This document shows positions 41,920 through 51,590 of a DNA stretch of 64,000 nucleotides, one piece after another. Below the pieces are notes generated by a model, which worked only from the letters and a program-made list of their open reading frames with translations, was not told where the DNA came from and made no database searches. Source of the DNA: AP-16 sp046727735 (lineage in GTDB: Bacteria; Pseudomonadota; Alphaproteobacteria; Rhizobiales; Xanthobacteraceae); NCBI GenBank assembly GCA_046727735.1, contig JBKPDF010000028.1, forward strand, positions 5,655 through 69,654, in the 5' to 3' direction. Numbering within the stretch: the stretch's first letter is position 1; each line of letters starts with the position of its first letter. Position numbers and translations under genes: made by a program.

Positions 41920-42921
41920 CTACCGGGTTCCGAGCTCCGACTTCTGTCTCTGGACCTCCCGCGATTCCGGAACCGGCGTGAGCGCGCCCTTGCCGGATGC
42001 CCAGGACAACAGGTTGTCGACCACGAGCTGTCCCATGGCGTCGCGGGTATAGACCGAGGCGGAGCCCACGTGCGGGAACAGCACGACGTTCTCTATCGCC
42101 ATCAGCTCGGCCGGCACCCGCGGCTCGTTCGCGAATACATCGAGCCCGGCCGAGAGGATCTTGCCGGTCTTGAGCGCGGCGATCAGCGCGGGCTCGTCGA
42201 CGACCGAGCCGCGCGACATGTTGATCAGAATCCCGTCAGGCCCCAGCGCCGTAAGCACATCGGCATTGATCATGTTTTTCGTCGCCGGACCGCCCGGCGT
42301 CACGATCATGAGCACGTCGACATCGCGCGCCATGTCGATCAGCTGCGCGTAATGCCGGTAGGGAACTCCCGGCTGCGGACTGCGGCCGTGATAGACGACC
42401 GGCACTCGGAACGCATCGAGCCGGCGCGCGATCGCCTTGCCGATGCGTCCGAGCCCGACGATGCCGACGGTGCGGTCGCGCAGCGTCGCCTTGGTCAGCG
42501 GATAATCGCCGTCGAGCCATTTGCCGGCGCGCAGATAGCGCTCGGCCTGCGGCAGCTCGCGCACCGTGCACAGCAGCAGCCCGAGCGCCGTGTCGGCGAC
42601 CTCTTCGGTGAGGACGTCGGGCGTATTGGTCACCACGATGCCGTGGGCCGCTGCCCATTTGGCATCGACGTGGTCGTAGCCCACCCCGAAACTCGCGACG
42701 ATTTCCAGCTTCGGGAAGCGGCCGAGAAAGTCGGGGCCCATCGCCTCGTGCTTGCCGCCGCCCGCCGCCATGGCGCGCAGCCGCGGTGCAAGCTGCGCGA
42801 TCAGGCGGTCGCGGTCGCGCGCCTCCCACAATTTGTGCAGCGTGAATGCCCGGGCGATACCCTGCTCGATCAGCGGCATCACCGGCCCTACCATCAACAC
42901 ATCGAGCTTCTCGGCGGCCAT
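41920..42921 (-). CDS. D-2-hydroxyacid dehydrogenase (NAD(P)-dependent)
   Basis: A 333-residue D-isomer-specific dehydrogenase. The NAD-binding motif is VGIVGLGRIGKAIARRL, and catalytic residues are in NMSRGSVVDEPAL (Arg), LDVFANEPRVP (Glu) and LFPHVGSAS (His). This fits glyoxylate/hydroxypyruvate-type reductases. The ATG at 42921 has GGGGAG five bases upstream; an upstream start at 42990 is unlikely. It is 72 bases upstream of the protease-inhibitor gene on the same strand but with no sign of coupling. Substrate is not determined. Confidence 0.92.
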   Translation of the reverse strand: MAAEKLDVLMVGPVMPLIEQGIARAFTLHKLWEARDRDRLIAQLAPRLRAMAAGGGKHEAMGPDFLGRFPKLEIVASFGVGYDHVDAKWAAAHGIVVTNTPDVLTEEVADTALGLLLCTVRELPQAERYLRAGKWLDGDYPLTKATLRDRTVGIVGLGRIGKAIARRLDAFRVPVVYHGRSPQPGVPYRHYAQLIDMARDVDVLMIVTPGGPATKNMINADVLTALGPDGILINMSRGSVVDEPALIAALKTGKILSAGLDVFANEPRVPAELMAIENVVLFPHVGSASVYTRDAMGQLVVDNLLSWASGKGALTPVPESREVQRQKSELGTR

Positions 42922-43006
42922 TGCGGCTCCCCGTGCGTGGATTGAGGAAACGAGATCGGGGGACTCTCGGTAGGATCGCGGCCGAGTCAATGGGAGGCGT
43001 CGTTCT

Positions 43007-43118
43007 ACCTCCCCGGAGGGGAGGTCGATCGCGCGTAGGCGCGATCGGGTGGGGAGTAACCCTTACCCCACCCCGGTGTCTCGCTTCGCTCGACACCGAC
43101 CCTCCCCTTCGGGGAGGG
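43007..43118. repeat. Palindromic intergenic element, family A
   Basis: ACCTCCCCGGAGGGGAGGT head, TCGATCGCGCGTAGGCGCGA hairpin, GGGTGGGG/CCCCACCC pair and CCCTCCCCTTCGGGGAGGG tail: the most complete copy in the window. It lies between the hydroxyacid dehydrogenase and gabD, both leftward. Confidence 0.82.
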
Positions 43119-43124
43119 AAAAGA

Positions 43125-44576
43125 TCACCAGGTCACGGAGATGTACTGCGTCTCCATGAATTCCATCAGGCCCTCGTGGGCACCCTCTCGTCCGATGCCG
43201 CTCTGCTTCATGCCGCCGAAGGGCGCGGCCGGATCCGACACGAGGCCGCGGTTGAGCCCGACCATGCCGTACTCGAGGCGCTCCGAGACCCGAAGGCCGC
43301 GGCCGATGTCGCGCGTGTAGAGATACGCGACGAGCCCGTATTCGGTGTCGTTCGCGCGCGCGACGACGTCGTCCTCCGACGTGAAGGTCTGGATTGCCGC
43401 GACGGGGCCGAAAATCTCCTCACGCAGCAGCTGCGCGTCGTTCGGCACCTTGGTGATCACCGTCGCCGGATAGAAGAAGCCCTTGCCGTTCGGCGGCTTG
43501 CCGCCGATCAGCACTTTCGCGCCCTTGCCGACCGCGTCCTCGACGAGGCTCACGACCTTGTTGCGGGTATCGGCATTGACGAGGGGGCCGACCGCGACCC
43601 CGTCCTCGAGCCCGTTGCCAATTTTCAGCGCGCCCATCCGCTCGGACAGCTTTTTGGCAAACGTGTCATGGACCTTCTCGTGCACGTAGAAGCGGTTCGC
43701 GGCCGTGCAGGCCTCGCCGATGTTGCGCATCTTGGCGATCATCGCGCCCTCGATCGCCGCATCGATGTCGGCATCCTCGAACACGATGAAGGGCGCATTG
43801 CCGCCGAGCTCCATCGCCGGCTTCACCACGTGGTCGGCGGCGCCGTGCAGCAGCTTGCGCCCGGTCTCGGTCGAGCCGGTGAACGAGATCACCCGCACCC
43901 GCGGATCGGCGAGCATCGTGCTCACCACCGGGCCGGATCGGCGCGAGGGAATGACGTTGACGACCCCGCCCGGCACCCCGGCTTCTTCGAGCAGCGGCAT
44001 CAGCGCCAGCATGGTCAGCGGCGTCTCCGACGCGGGCTTGAGCACGACGGGGCAGCCGGCCGCGAGCGCCGGACCGATTTTTCGCGTCGCCATCGCGGCG
44101 GGAAAATTCCAGGGCGTCACCAGCACGGCGACGCCAGCCGGCTTGTGCTGCACGAGAATGCGGGCTCCCGAGGCCGGCGCGCGCGAGACCTCACCGATGT
44201 TGCGTACCGCCTCCTCGGCGTACCAACGGAAGAATTCGGCCGAGTAGGCGACCTCCGCGCGCGAATCCGAGAGCGCCTTGCCGTTCTCGAGCGTGATCAA
44301 CCGGGCAAAGCGCTCACCCTGCTGCACGATGAGCTCGAACGCCTTGCGCAGAATCTCGCCGCGCTCGCGCGGCTTGCGCTCGGCCCATCCGGGAAACGCC
44401 GCGCTCGCGGCATCGACCGCCGCCTCGGCATCTTCGGCGCCGGCGCTCGCAACCGATGCGATCTTCGCCTCGGTCGCCGGATCGATCACGTCGAAGCGGT
44501 CCTTGTCGGCCGCCGGGCGCCATTTGCCGCCGATGTAGAGTTCGGTCGGAACGTTCGCGAGGAGATTGTCGTACAT
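43125..44576 (-). CDS. gabD: NAD(P)-dependent succinate-semialdehyde dehydrogenase
   Basis: A 483-residue aldehyde dehydrogenase of the GabD/SSADH group, oxidising succinate semialdehyde to succinate. Motifs are VLVTPWNFPAAMATRKIGPALAAGC, SFTGSTETGRKLL, the general base in MELGGNAPFIVF, the catalytic Cys in IGEACTAANRFYVHEKV and EEIFGPVAAIQTF. The C-terminal PFGGMKQSGIGREGAHEGLMEFMETQYISV is characteristic. The ribosome site is weak. Linked to the metabolism of GABA or related polyamine breakdown, although no transaminase is adjacent. Confidence 0.92.
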   Translation of the reverse strand: MYDNLLANVPTELYIGGKWRPAADKDRFDVIDPATEAKIASVASAGAEDAEAAVDAASAAFPGWAERKPRERGEILRKAFELIVQQGERFARLITLENGKALSDSRAEVAYSAEFFRWYAEEAVRNIGEVSRAPASGARILVQHKPAGVAVLVTPWNFPAAMATRKIGPALAAGCPVVLKPASETPLTMLALMPLLEEAGVPGGVVNVIPSRRSGPVVSTMLADPRVRVISFTGSTETGRKLLHGAADHVVKPAMELGGNAPFIVFEDADIDAAIEGAMIAKMRNIGEACTAANRFYVHEKVHDTFAKKLSERMGALKIGNGLEDGVAVGPLVNADTRNKVVSLVEDAVGKGAKVLIGGKPPNGKGFFYPATVITKVPNDAQLLREEIFGPVAAIQTFTSEDDVVARANDTEYGLVAYLYTRDIGRGLRVSERLEYGMVGLNRGLVSDPAAPFGGMKQSGIGREGAHEGLMEFMETQYISVTW

Positions 44577-44609
44577 GGGGATACCCTGAATTGGCGGTTC
44601 CTCTTCCGC

Positions 44610-44730
44610 GGCGTCATCCCGGACGCGCGAGCGGAGCGAGCGTGAACCGGATCCATGAACGCCGAGCGGGCATTTGCGGCGAACGAGGTAAGCATGGATT
44701 CCGGCACTCGCTTGCGCTCGGCCGGATGAC
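44610..44730. repeat. REP-like intergenic repeats, family B
   Basis: Two imperfect palindromic units, GTCATCCCGGACGCGCGAGC...GGATCCATG and CATGGATTCCGGCACTCGC...GGCCGGATGAC, in inverted orientation. They lie between the DMT transporter and gabD genes. Confidence 0.65.
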
Positions 44731-44736
44731 CGCTCT

Positions 44737-45639
44737 TCAGCCCTTTAGCTTGTGCTCGCGGTACAGAATGTAAAGCCCCGAGGCGATCACGATTGCCGCG
44801 CCGATCAGCGTCCACTCGCTCGGCAACTGCCCGAACACGAGATAGCCGGCCGCGATCGCCCAGATCAGCTGGCTGTAGATGAACGGCGCCAACACGGTCG
44901 CGGAAGCCAGCCGGTGCGCGGCAATCAACAGGTAATGGCCGACGCTGCCGAGCGCACCGATGAGCACCATCAGGGCGATCACAATGGGCTCGTGCGGCGT
45001 CGTCCATACGAACGGGAGGGCCGGAAGCGCCGCGACGCTGCCGACGAAATTCGAATAGAACAGTGTGGTCTCGTTGGCGTCGGTGCGCGCGAGAATCCGC
45101 GTCGAGATGTTGTAGACAGAATAGCAGATTGCGCCGGCGACGCAGAGCAACGCGGCAGGATGCATGCCGCCGAAGCCCGGACGGGCGATCAGCAGCACGC
45201 CGGAAAACCCGATGGCGATCGCGGTCCAGCGCCGCCAACCGGCCCACTCGCCGAGCACGAAACCGGACAAGAGCGTCACGAAGAACGGCGTCGAGAACAG
45301 GATCGACACCGTCTGATCGAGCTGCAGATAGCGCAGCGCCAGAATATTCAGCAGGGTGGAGAACAACAGCAGCAGCGAGCGCCCGATCTGCAGCCCCGGC
45401 CGCGTGGTGAAGACGAGGCCGGGCCGGGTGAGCGGGTTCGAGACCAGGAATGTCAGCGCGAAGGCGCTGGCGTAGCGGGCCCACACCACCTGCAGGGTGT
45501 CGATATGGCCGCTGAGGAATTTCGCCGACGCATCGAGACCCGCGAAGCACGCGCAGGCGCCGCACATCAGCGCGATCGCCCGCAAACGCCGCCGCCGTTC
45601 CTGGGCCGCGTCGGCCGGGAGCTGGCGCGGCGCGTCCAT
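44737..45639 (-). CDS. DMT superfamily (EamA) transporter
   Basis: A 300-residue integral membrane protein with ten predicted hydrophobic helices in two EamA halves (around ALMCGACACFAGLDASAKFL and LLCVAGAICYSVYNISTRIL). Such proteins export or import small metabolites. ATG at 45639 overlaps the stop of the SDR gene by one base (TGATG), so translation is coupled and the two are probably one transcript; a longer frame inside the SDR gene is spurious. The substrate is probably the compound handled by the SDR, but this is inferred. Confidence 0.92.
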   Translation of the reverse strand: MDAPRQLPADAAQERRRRLRAIALMCGACACFAGLDASAKFLSGHIDTLQVVWARYASAFALTFLVSNPLTRPGLVFTTRPGLQIGRSLLLLFSTLLNILALRYLQLDQTVSILFSTPFFVTLLSGFVLGEWAGWRRWTAIAIGFSGVLLIARPGFGGMHPAALLCVAGAICYSVYNISTRILARTDANETTLFYSNFVGSVAALPALPFVWTTPHEPIVIALMVLIGALGSVGHYLLIAAHRLASATVLAPFIYSQLIWAIAAGYLVFGQLPSEWTLIGAAIVIASGLYILYREHKLKG

Positions 45640-46394
45640 CAGTAGGTCGCCCGCCCTCCGGAAATATCGAACACGGCGCCGGTCGTGAACGAGCATTCCG
45701 CCGAGGCGCAGAACGCGGCCAGCGCGGCGATCTCCTCGACTTCCACGAAACGCCCGCGCGGAATCTTGGACAGCATGTAGGCGATGAAATCTTCGGTCAC
45801 CTGCCCCAAGATCGCCGTCTGCGCGGCGGCCGGGGTAATGCAGTTGACGGCGATGTCGTAGGCGGCCAGCTCCTTGCCGAGCGACTTGGTCAGGCCGATG
45901 AGCGCAGCCTTGGAGGTCGAATAAGCCGAGGCGTTCGGATTGCCTTCCTTGCCGGCGATCGACGCGATGTTGACGATGCGCCCGTAGTTCTGCGCGATCA
46001 TGTGCGGCACGATGGTGCGGCAGCAGTGGAACGGGCCGTCGACATTGACCGTCATCACCGCGGACCATGCCTCGGGCGGATACTCCCAGGTCGTGTGCGT
46101 CGGGCCGGCGATCCCGGCATTGTTGACCAGAATATCGATGCGCTCGAAGCCGGTGATCGTGCGCTCGCACGCCCGCTCGACCTCGTCGAGGCGGGTGACG
46201 TCGGCGGCGTAGGGCTGGACGCGGCCGGAATTGGCGAGTTCGCGCGCAGTCCTTTCGGTCAAATCGAGATCGCGATCCCAGATCGCCACCGCGGCGCCGG
46301 AGCGAAGAAACCGCTCGACGATCGCTCGCCCGATGCCTCGCGCGCCGCCGGTGACGACCGCGACGCGGCCGTCGAGATCGATGCGATTGGCCAT
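45639..46394 (-). CDS. SDR family oxidoreductase
   Basis: A 251-residue classical SDR. Motifs are VVTGGARGIGRAI, Asp in WDRDLDLTERT (NAD preference), VNNAGIAGPTHTT, and active-site NIASIAGKEGNPNASAYSTSKAAL with the Tyr-x-x-x-Lys. The C-terminal AALAAFCASAECSFTTGAVFDISGG is standard. AGGAACGTC precedes the ATG. It is the first gene of a pair with the DMT transporter. Substrate unknown; the pattern is near 3-oxoacyl-reductase or sugar SDRs. Confidence 0.92.
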   Translation of the reverse strand: MANRIDLDGRVAVVTGGARGIGRAIVERFLRSGAAVAIWDRDLDLTERTARELANSGRVQPYAADVTRLDEVERACERTITGFERIDILVNNAGIAGPTHTTWEYPPEAWSAVMTVNVDGPFHCCRTIVPHMIAQNYGRIVNIASIAGKEGNPNASAYSTSKAALIGLTKSLGKELAAYDIAVNCITPAAAQTAILGQVTEDFIAYMLSKIPRGRFVEVEEIAALAAFCASAECSFTTGAVFDISGGRATY

Positions 46395-46544
46395 GACGTT
46401 CCTGCTACGCTGTTTTTTCGTGCCGGACCAAGCCAGCCCTTCAGGCTCAGGTCAACATCGCGGCCCGCAGGCGAGGCATGCAGCCGGCTCGGCACGCCGG
46501 GTCTGGCAGTACAAGAATGGGACAGGAACGGCTCTCGGTCCCAC

Positions 46545-47510
46545 TCACCAGCCGAGCTTGTCGCCGCCCGTGCGGTCGTCATCGAGCTTGGTCTTGAGCT
46601 GCTCGATGACCGCGAAAAAAGCGTTCTCGTTTTGCACCGGAACCAGGCGCAGCGCCGGGGGCAATAGGCGAGGAAGAGTGATCTGCGGGCCGGAATCTTG
46701 GAAGGCTTCGGATTGCTTCAGTACTTGTGCGCCGACGATCAGCGTGAACAGCGTCGCGACAGCGGCGCCCTTGAGCTTCAATCGCAAAGGGCTAACTTCG
46801 CGGAGGTGGAAGAAACACACCAACGCGATAATGGCTGTCAGCGCAACATATGCGTATGCAACCGGAGCGCTCCAACTCAGCGCGAAAGCGCAGAAGCGTG
46901 CGAGTTCGTTGAAGAGCAAAACCGCAAGCAGCCCCGATAGCGCGATCACGAGGTTGCGGCCGAAATGCGCTCGGCCGGAAAGAACTCGCGATAGAAACGC
47001 CCAGATGCTCACCCACGTCGTCATCACCATTGCTACGGCGAGCAACGGCCATAAATAGTATGAGACCCGAGGCTCCACTGTCTCGGCGGACCATAGCGAC
47101 GCAGCTTCCAGCCCGAGGTTCACCAGCCCCAGTGCCACGGCCAACACAACCGGCAAGGTGTGCCTCTCGGGTCTACCCGTGCGCTCGCGCGGCACGAGGT
47201 GATTGGCCTCCCGAATCCGAACATCGGTACGCCCGATCCGAATCGGACGCTCGCCGTCGATAACGATGCGCTGGTGCCGGGTTCTGTCGCGATCGACGAA
47301 GATGCCGTTTTCGGTGCCGATATCCTCGGCGACGAGCCGCCCCACCTCGTCGCGGAAAAGGCGTACGTGTCCTGACGCCACGTAGGGATCGTCAACAATG
47401 ACGTCGTTATGATACCCACGGCCGATGCGCACTTCCGAGCCGGTGAAGCGAAAGCGGGCCGCCACGTCGCGGCGACGCGACAAAATCTCCACCCAGATCA
47501 CCTGCTCCAT
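46545..47510 (-). CDS. FHA domain membrane protein
   Basis: A 321-residue protein. Residues 1-100 are an FHA phosphothreonine-binding domain: GSEVRIGRGYHNDVIVDDPYVASGHVRL and VAEDIGTENGIFVDRD, with the typical GR, S and N patterns. About five hydrophobic segments follow (residues 120-270; WPLLAVAMVMTTWVSIWAFL, LVIALSGLLAVLLF). The ATG at 47510 lies inside the end of the broken protease gene and overlaps it by 13 bases. An FHA membrane protein next to a trypsin-like protease suggests a signal-dependent envelope process. No kinase gene is nearby. Confidence 0.86.
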   Translation of the reverse strand: MEQVIWVEILSRRRDVAARFRFTGSEVRIGRGYHNDVIVDDPYVASGHVRLFRDEVGRLVAEDIGTENGIFVDRDRTRHQRIVIDGERPIRIGRTDVRIREANHLVPRERTGRPERHTLPVVLAVALGLVNLGLEAASLWSAETVEPRVSYYLWPLLAVAMVMTTWVSIWAFLSRVLSGRAHFGRNLVIALSGLLAVLLFNELARFCAFALSWSAPVAYAYVALTAIIALVCFFHLREVSPLRLKLKGAAVATLFTLIVGAQVLKQSEAFQDSGPQITLPRLLPPALRLVPVQNENAFFAVIEQLKTKLDDDRTGGDKLGW

Positions 47511-48746
47511 CGAATGGCCTCGAGAAAACGCGAGCTCAGAGCGATCGCATCGTCGTAGCCCACAGCTTGAAGGGTGAGGCGCGAGACCAACGCCTCGCTG
47601 CCGCGATCCTCGGTCACCGCCGTCAAGGTCACGTCGTAGAGCTCGCTGAATTCGCGATAAGCATGCGCGCACCAGACGACCCGGAGCGGTGGCCCATCGT
47701 GCGCGGCCGAGGCACCCATGAAATCCTCGTGACAGCGCGTCGGCGTGTACCACTTGCGGTAAGCGCCGCCAGCGACGAGGACCGTGCGGGACTGCCTCTG
47801 GTTTGACAGGAACGTTGCGAACTGCAGCTGATTGAGATCGATGCTCCTGACATAGGAATGACTGATCAGCACGGTGCCCGTGTTGAGATCGTTCGCGACG
47901 AACAGCCCGGTCCCACTCGCGCAGCTCGTCGTTTCAATGCTGGCACTCGGCTTGGGAATCACGCTTGCGTTGGTTTGCGCCCAGCAGCTGAACCAGGGCG
48001 CGGTCGTCTCCGGAGCTCGATAAGATCCGAGAATGACCGAGCGGAATCCCTTGTCCCCGATCGACTTGTAAAGTATCGACTGCCAGTCCGAGAGCTGGCG
48101 GGCGATCTCCGCGTGAAAGTCCGGCGGCGGCTCCCCGTTCCGATCCTGCGCACGCGCTAGCAGCGGCCGGGCCGCCGCTCACGCCTGGATTGATTGCGCC
48201 CGTGAAGTGGATACGCTCGTTGTAACTGCGCTCGACCAGCCCATTGTAGGTGCCCTCGACGATCGTGAAGCCGAGATCGAGGGGGTTGCCCATCGAGAAC
48301 AGGCGCTCGCCTTTCGCCAAATTGCGCACCAGTGCCGGCTCCGCGAAGGCGAAGAACGGCGTTTCGCGCTTGTCTATGCGAACAACGGCGAGGTCATTCG
48401 GCAAATCGATTGCCAGTATCCCCACCTCACCATGGGTACCGTCCGCGGCCGTGTATTCGAGCTTATAGGTCCTGGGCTCGAGCGCGGCCTGTGCGACAAC
48501 GTGGTAATTCGTCACGGCGAGTCCGTCACTCGTCACGAAAAAGGCCGAGCCGAGCGAGGATTGCGTTCCGGTGCCGCCGACGAGCGTGCGAATTTGCAAT
48601 AGCCGCGGCAGCGCCGGCGCGAAAATGCGTTCCGCTGCCGGGGGAAAGGACGTCGGAGTCTCGGCAGCCGGGGCAATCCCGGCAACGCCCATCGTGGCGG
48701 CTGCGAAAAGCAGCGCCCGTCCTCTCGTTCGGATGAACTTCTCCAC
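47498..48746 (-). pseudogene. Trypsin-like serine protease, frameshifted with deletion after the catalytic Ser
   Basis: From the GTG at 48746 an exported serine protease begins (signal peptide ending near AGIAPAAET). The trypsin triad is visible as TNYHVVAQ, LPNDLAVVRI and NPGVSGGP (Ser codon 48177-48179). Straight after SGGP the frame goes off: the family's conserved C-terminal domain resumes in another frame (LLARAQDRNGEPPPDFHAEIARQLSDWQSILYKSIGD...) to a stop at 47498. The strands that should complete the protease fold are missing, so a deletion plus frameshift at about 48155-48170 is likely. It overlaps the start of the FHA gene. Confidence 0.75.
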
Positions 48747-48871
48747 GCCAATTGGTCGGAAAAATCCCGCTCCCCGCCGCTTCGGCGCGGAATAAAGCGG
48801 GGAATGTGGCGAGTTAATGATGACGTTTCTGGTTTCGACCGCGCGCGATCGGAATGACCGCCTGCGCCGCA

Positions 48872-49681
48872 TCACGGCTCGCGGATGACAGCGCTTTCGT
48901 GCCAGCGCCGCAGCATCAGATGCGAGAGGAGCGCCAAGGCGAAATAGATGGCGATGCCGGTCAGCCCCAGCAGCACGAGGGCGGCGAACATCCGCGGAAT
49001 CTCCAGCCGGTACCCGGATTCGGCGATGCGGTAGGCGAGCCCCGAACCGGCGCCCGCGGAGCCAGCGGCGATCTCGGCGACCACCGCGCCGATCAACGCG
49101 AGCCCGCCGGCGATGCGCAGCCCAGCGAAGATATACGGCAACGCCGCCGGCAGCTTGAGGTAGCGTAGCGTCTGCCAGCGCGAGGCATGGCAGAGCCGGA
49201 ACAGATCCGCCAGATTGTGATCGACCGAGTTGAGCCCGAGCGTGGTGTTGGCGAGCACAGGAAAGAACGCGACGATCCACGCGCAGGCGAGCACCGCCAG
49301 GTGCTGCGGCAGGTAGATCAGCAGAAGCGGTGCGATCGCCACGACCGGCGTGACCTGCAGGATCACCGCGTACGGATACAACGAATATTCCATAAGTCGC
49401 GACTGGTTGAACAGGACGGCCAGGCAGATGCCGCCGGCCGCGGCGAGGGCGAAACCCTGCAGGGTCGTCACGAGCGTGACCAACAGCGAAGCGGAGAGCG
49501 CCGGCCAATCGCCGACTAGGGTGCGCGCGACCCGCATTGGCCCGGGCAAGACATAAGGGGGGATACCATTGAGCTCGACGACGAGGTGCCAGGCGAGGAT
49601 GCCGAGCGCGAGCAGAACGAGCGGAAGCGCGATGCGCAGCACGGCTTCCGGCCGAGCGAGTGAGCCGGCAAAGCCGTTCAT
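48872..49681 (-). CDS. ABC transporter permease (NMT1/taurine/sulfonate type)
   Basis: A 269-residue inner-membrane permease with about six hydrophobic helices and the BPD_transp_1 EAA-like loop near LFRLCHASRWQTLRYLKLPAALPYIFAGLRIAGGLALIGAVVAE. It is of the SsuC/TauC/ThiX type. Its ATG at 49681 overlaps the ATPase stop by four bases (ATGA). Together with the ATPase and the NMT1-type binding protein it forms an importer of a small organic molecule. Confidence 0.93.
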   Translation of the reverse strand: MNGFAGSLARPEAVLRIALPLVLLALGILAWHLVVELNGIPPYVLPGPMRVARTLVGDWPALSASLLVTLVTTLQGFALAAAGGICLAVLFNQSRLMEYSLYPYAVILQVTPVVAIAPLLLIYLPQHLAVLACAWIVAFFPVLANTTLGLNSVDHNLADLFRLCHASRWQTLRYLKLPAALPYIFAGLRIAGGLALIGAVVAEIAAGSAGAGSGLAYRIAESGYRLEIPRMFAALVLLGLTGIAIYFALALLSHLMLRRWHESAVIREP

Positions 49682-50463
49682 GCGCGTGCCCCCGTGCTCA
49701 CGGCCGCGGCGAGCGCCTCGGAAGTTTTGCGGCAGAAACCCGCATATTCGGCGGAAGTGCGGAACGATTCGTTGCGCGGATAGGGCGCTTCGATCGCGAT
49801 CTCGGCAAATACCCGACCCGGCCGCGGCGTCATCACCACGATGCGGTTCGACAAATATACCGATTCGAATACCGAATGCGTGACGAACACGACGGTCTTG
49901 CCGAGCGCCTGCCACAACGTCAGGAGATCGTTGTTGAGCCGGAACCGCGTGATCTCGTCGAGCGCGGCAAACGGCTCGTCCATCAGCAGAAGCTCCGGAT
50001 CGGTGACGAGCGCGCGCGCCAAAGAGACGCGCATGCGCATGCCGCTGGACAGCTCGCGCGGAAAGGTCTTGGCAAAATCTGCCAAGCCGACGCGGTCGAG
50101 CATGCGCTCGACGCGCGGCCGAGCGTCCTCGCGGCCGACACCCGCAAGGCGCAGCGGCAGGAATACGTTGGCGAACACCGTCGCCCACGGCATCAGCGTC
50201 GGCTCCTGGAACACGAAGCCGATCGTATGGGAGTTCTTTTCGCCCGGAGCGGGTGTCTCGCTCCATGCGACCTCGCCGCGGCTCGGCTCGAGAAGCGATG
50301 CGATCAGCCGCAGCGCCGTCGACTTGCCGCAGCCGGACGGGCCGAGCAGGGACACGAACTCACCCTCGCGGACGTCGAGATCGAAGTTCTCGAGCGCCAT
50401 CACCGAATTCGCGAACGTCTTGCCGACGCGGCGCAGCGCGAGGATGGGAGCACCCGGAGCCAT
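49678..50463 (-). CDS. ABC transporter ATP-binding protein (NMT1/taurine/sulfonate type)
   Basis: A 261-residue ATPase. Walker A is GPSGCGKSTAL, the Q-loop is FVFQEPTLMPW, the signature is LSSGMRMRVSLARAL, Walker B is LLLMDEPFAALDE, and the H-loop is FVTHSVFESV. The signature is LSSGM rather than LSGGQ, as in SsuB/TauB-like members. The ATG at 50463 fits a domain of normal length; the longer frame to 50610 overlaps the binding-protein gene. It is coupled to the permease and follows the binding protein by 13 bases. Confidence 0.93.
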   Translation of the reverse strand: MAPGAPILALRRVGKTFANSVMALENFDLDVREGEFVSLLGPSGCGKSTALRLIASLLEPSRGEVAWSETPAPGEKNSHTIGFVFQEPTLMPWATVFANVFLPLRLAGVGREDARPRVERMLDRVGLADFAKTFPRELSSGMRMRVSLARALVTDPELLLMDEPFAALDEITRFRLNNDLLTLWQALGKTVVFVTHSVFESVYLSNRIVVMTPRPGRVFAEIAIEAPYPRNESFRTSAEYAGFCRKTSEALAAAVSTGARA

Positions 50464-50476
50464 GACGAGCCCGGGC

Positions 50477-51496
50477 CTAATTCTTCGGGCGCAAGTCGAG
50501 GCCGACGCCCTTGTTGACGAACTGCAGCGTATAGCCCTTGCGGAAATCGATCCCGCGGCGGACCACGCCGGCGCGCGCCATCTTGTCGAAGAAGCTCTCC
50601 ACCCGCGCATCGGTCATCGCGCCGATGCCGCGCTCGCGCGCATCGCCGGAATCGACGATGCCGTAGCTCTTGAGCTTGTCGACCGAATAGCCGATCAGCT
50701 CGTCGGTCATCTCGGGATTGTCCTTGCGGATGAGTGCGCGCGCCGGCGCGCTGTCGCCGTTGAGGAAGCGATACCAGCCGAGAATCGAGGCATCGACGAA
50801 GCGCCGGACGAGGTCCGGCCTGCGCTCGACCAGATCGCGGCGCGTCTCGATCAGGGTCGAATAGGTGTCGAAGCCGTAATCCGCCAACAGGAAGATCTTC
50901 GGCTTGAAGCCGCCCTGCTTTTCGATCGCGAAGGGCTCGGAGGTCACGTAGCCCTGCATGGCGGAACGCTTGTCGGCCAGGAACGGCTGCGGATTGAAGG
51001 TGTAGGGCTTCACCTTGGCTTCGCTGAAGCCGAACTCCGACTTCATCCACTGGAAATAGGTCGCAATCCCTTCCTTGGATACGAACAAGGTGAGCTTCTT
51101 CAGGTCGTCGAGCTTCTCGACGCCGGCGTCCGGATGCGCGATCAGGACCTGCGGGTCCTTTTGGAACATCGCCGCGACCGAGACCGTCGGGATGTTCTGG
51201 GCGACGGCATCGAATGCCTGCAGCAGATTGGCGCTCAAGAAGAAGTCGAGCTTGCCCACCGGCAGCAGGATGCGGTTGTTGACCTGCGGACCGCCGGGCA
51301 CGATGGTGACGTCGAGCCCGTATTGCCGGTATGTGCCGTCCGCGAGCGCTTGGTAGAACCCGCCGTGCTCGGGCTCGGCCACCCAATTGGTGCCGAAACG
51401 CACCTTGTCGAGCTGCTGCGCGTACGCGCGAACCGTGCTCATCGCGATCAGACAGCCGGCGAGCACGAAAGTGGATGCAAGAATTCGCTTGATCAT
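50477..51496 (-). CDS. ABC transporter substrate-binding protein (NMT1/THI5-like)
   Basis: A 339-residue periplasmic binding protein with a signal peptide ending near VRAYAQQLD. The NMT1/SsuA pattern is seen in VRFGTNWVAEPEHGGFYQALADGTYRQYGLDVTIVPGGPQVNNRILLPVGKLDF, and in SDLVERRPDLVRRFVDASILGWYRFLNGD. Members bind pyrimidine precursors of thiamine, riboflavin-like molecules, sulfonates or nitriles. A divergent creatininase-family gene starts 94 bases away, which may hint at a nitrogen-ring compound. The specificity is not resolvable. Confidence 0.92.
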   Translation of the reverse strand: MIKRILASTFVLAGCLIAMSTVRAYAQQLDKVRFGTNWVAEPEHGGFYQALADGTYRQYGLDVTIVPGGPQVNNRILLPVGKLDFFLSANLLQAFDAVAQNIPTVSVAAMFQKDPQVLIAHPDAGVEKLDDLKKLTLFVSKEGIATYFQWMKSEFGFSEAKVKPYTFNPQPFLADKRSAMQGYVTSEPFAIEKQGGFKPKIFLLADYGFDTYSTLIETRRDLVERRPDLVRRFVDASILGWYRFLNGDSAPARALIRKDNPEMTDELIGYSVDKLKSYGIVDSGDARERGIGAMTDARVESFFDKMARAGVVRRGIDFRKGYTLQFVNKGVGLDLRPKN

Positions 51497-51590
51497 GGTG
51501 GCCCCGGTCGCTTGCCGCGCCCAAAACCCGTCCTTAGGCTGCCGTTCTTAACGGATTTTGCCGGTGGTGTGCAGGCCGGAGGGTGGGCCG

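Noticed and set aside
41155..44645. Two long rightward frames (596 and 599 codons) opposite the inhibitor, hydroxyacid dehydrogenase and gabD genes
   Set aside because: They are shadow frames with Arg/His/Asp-rich translation and no domain.
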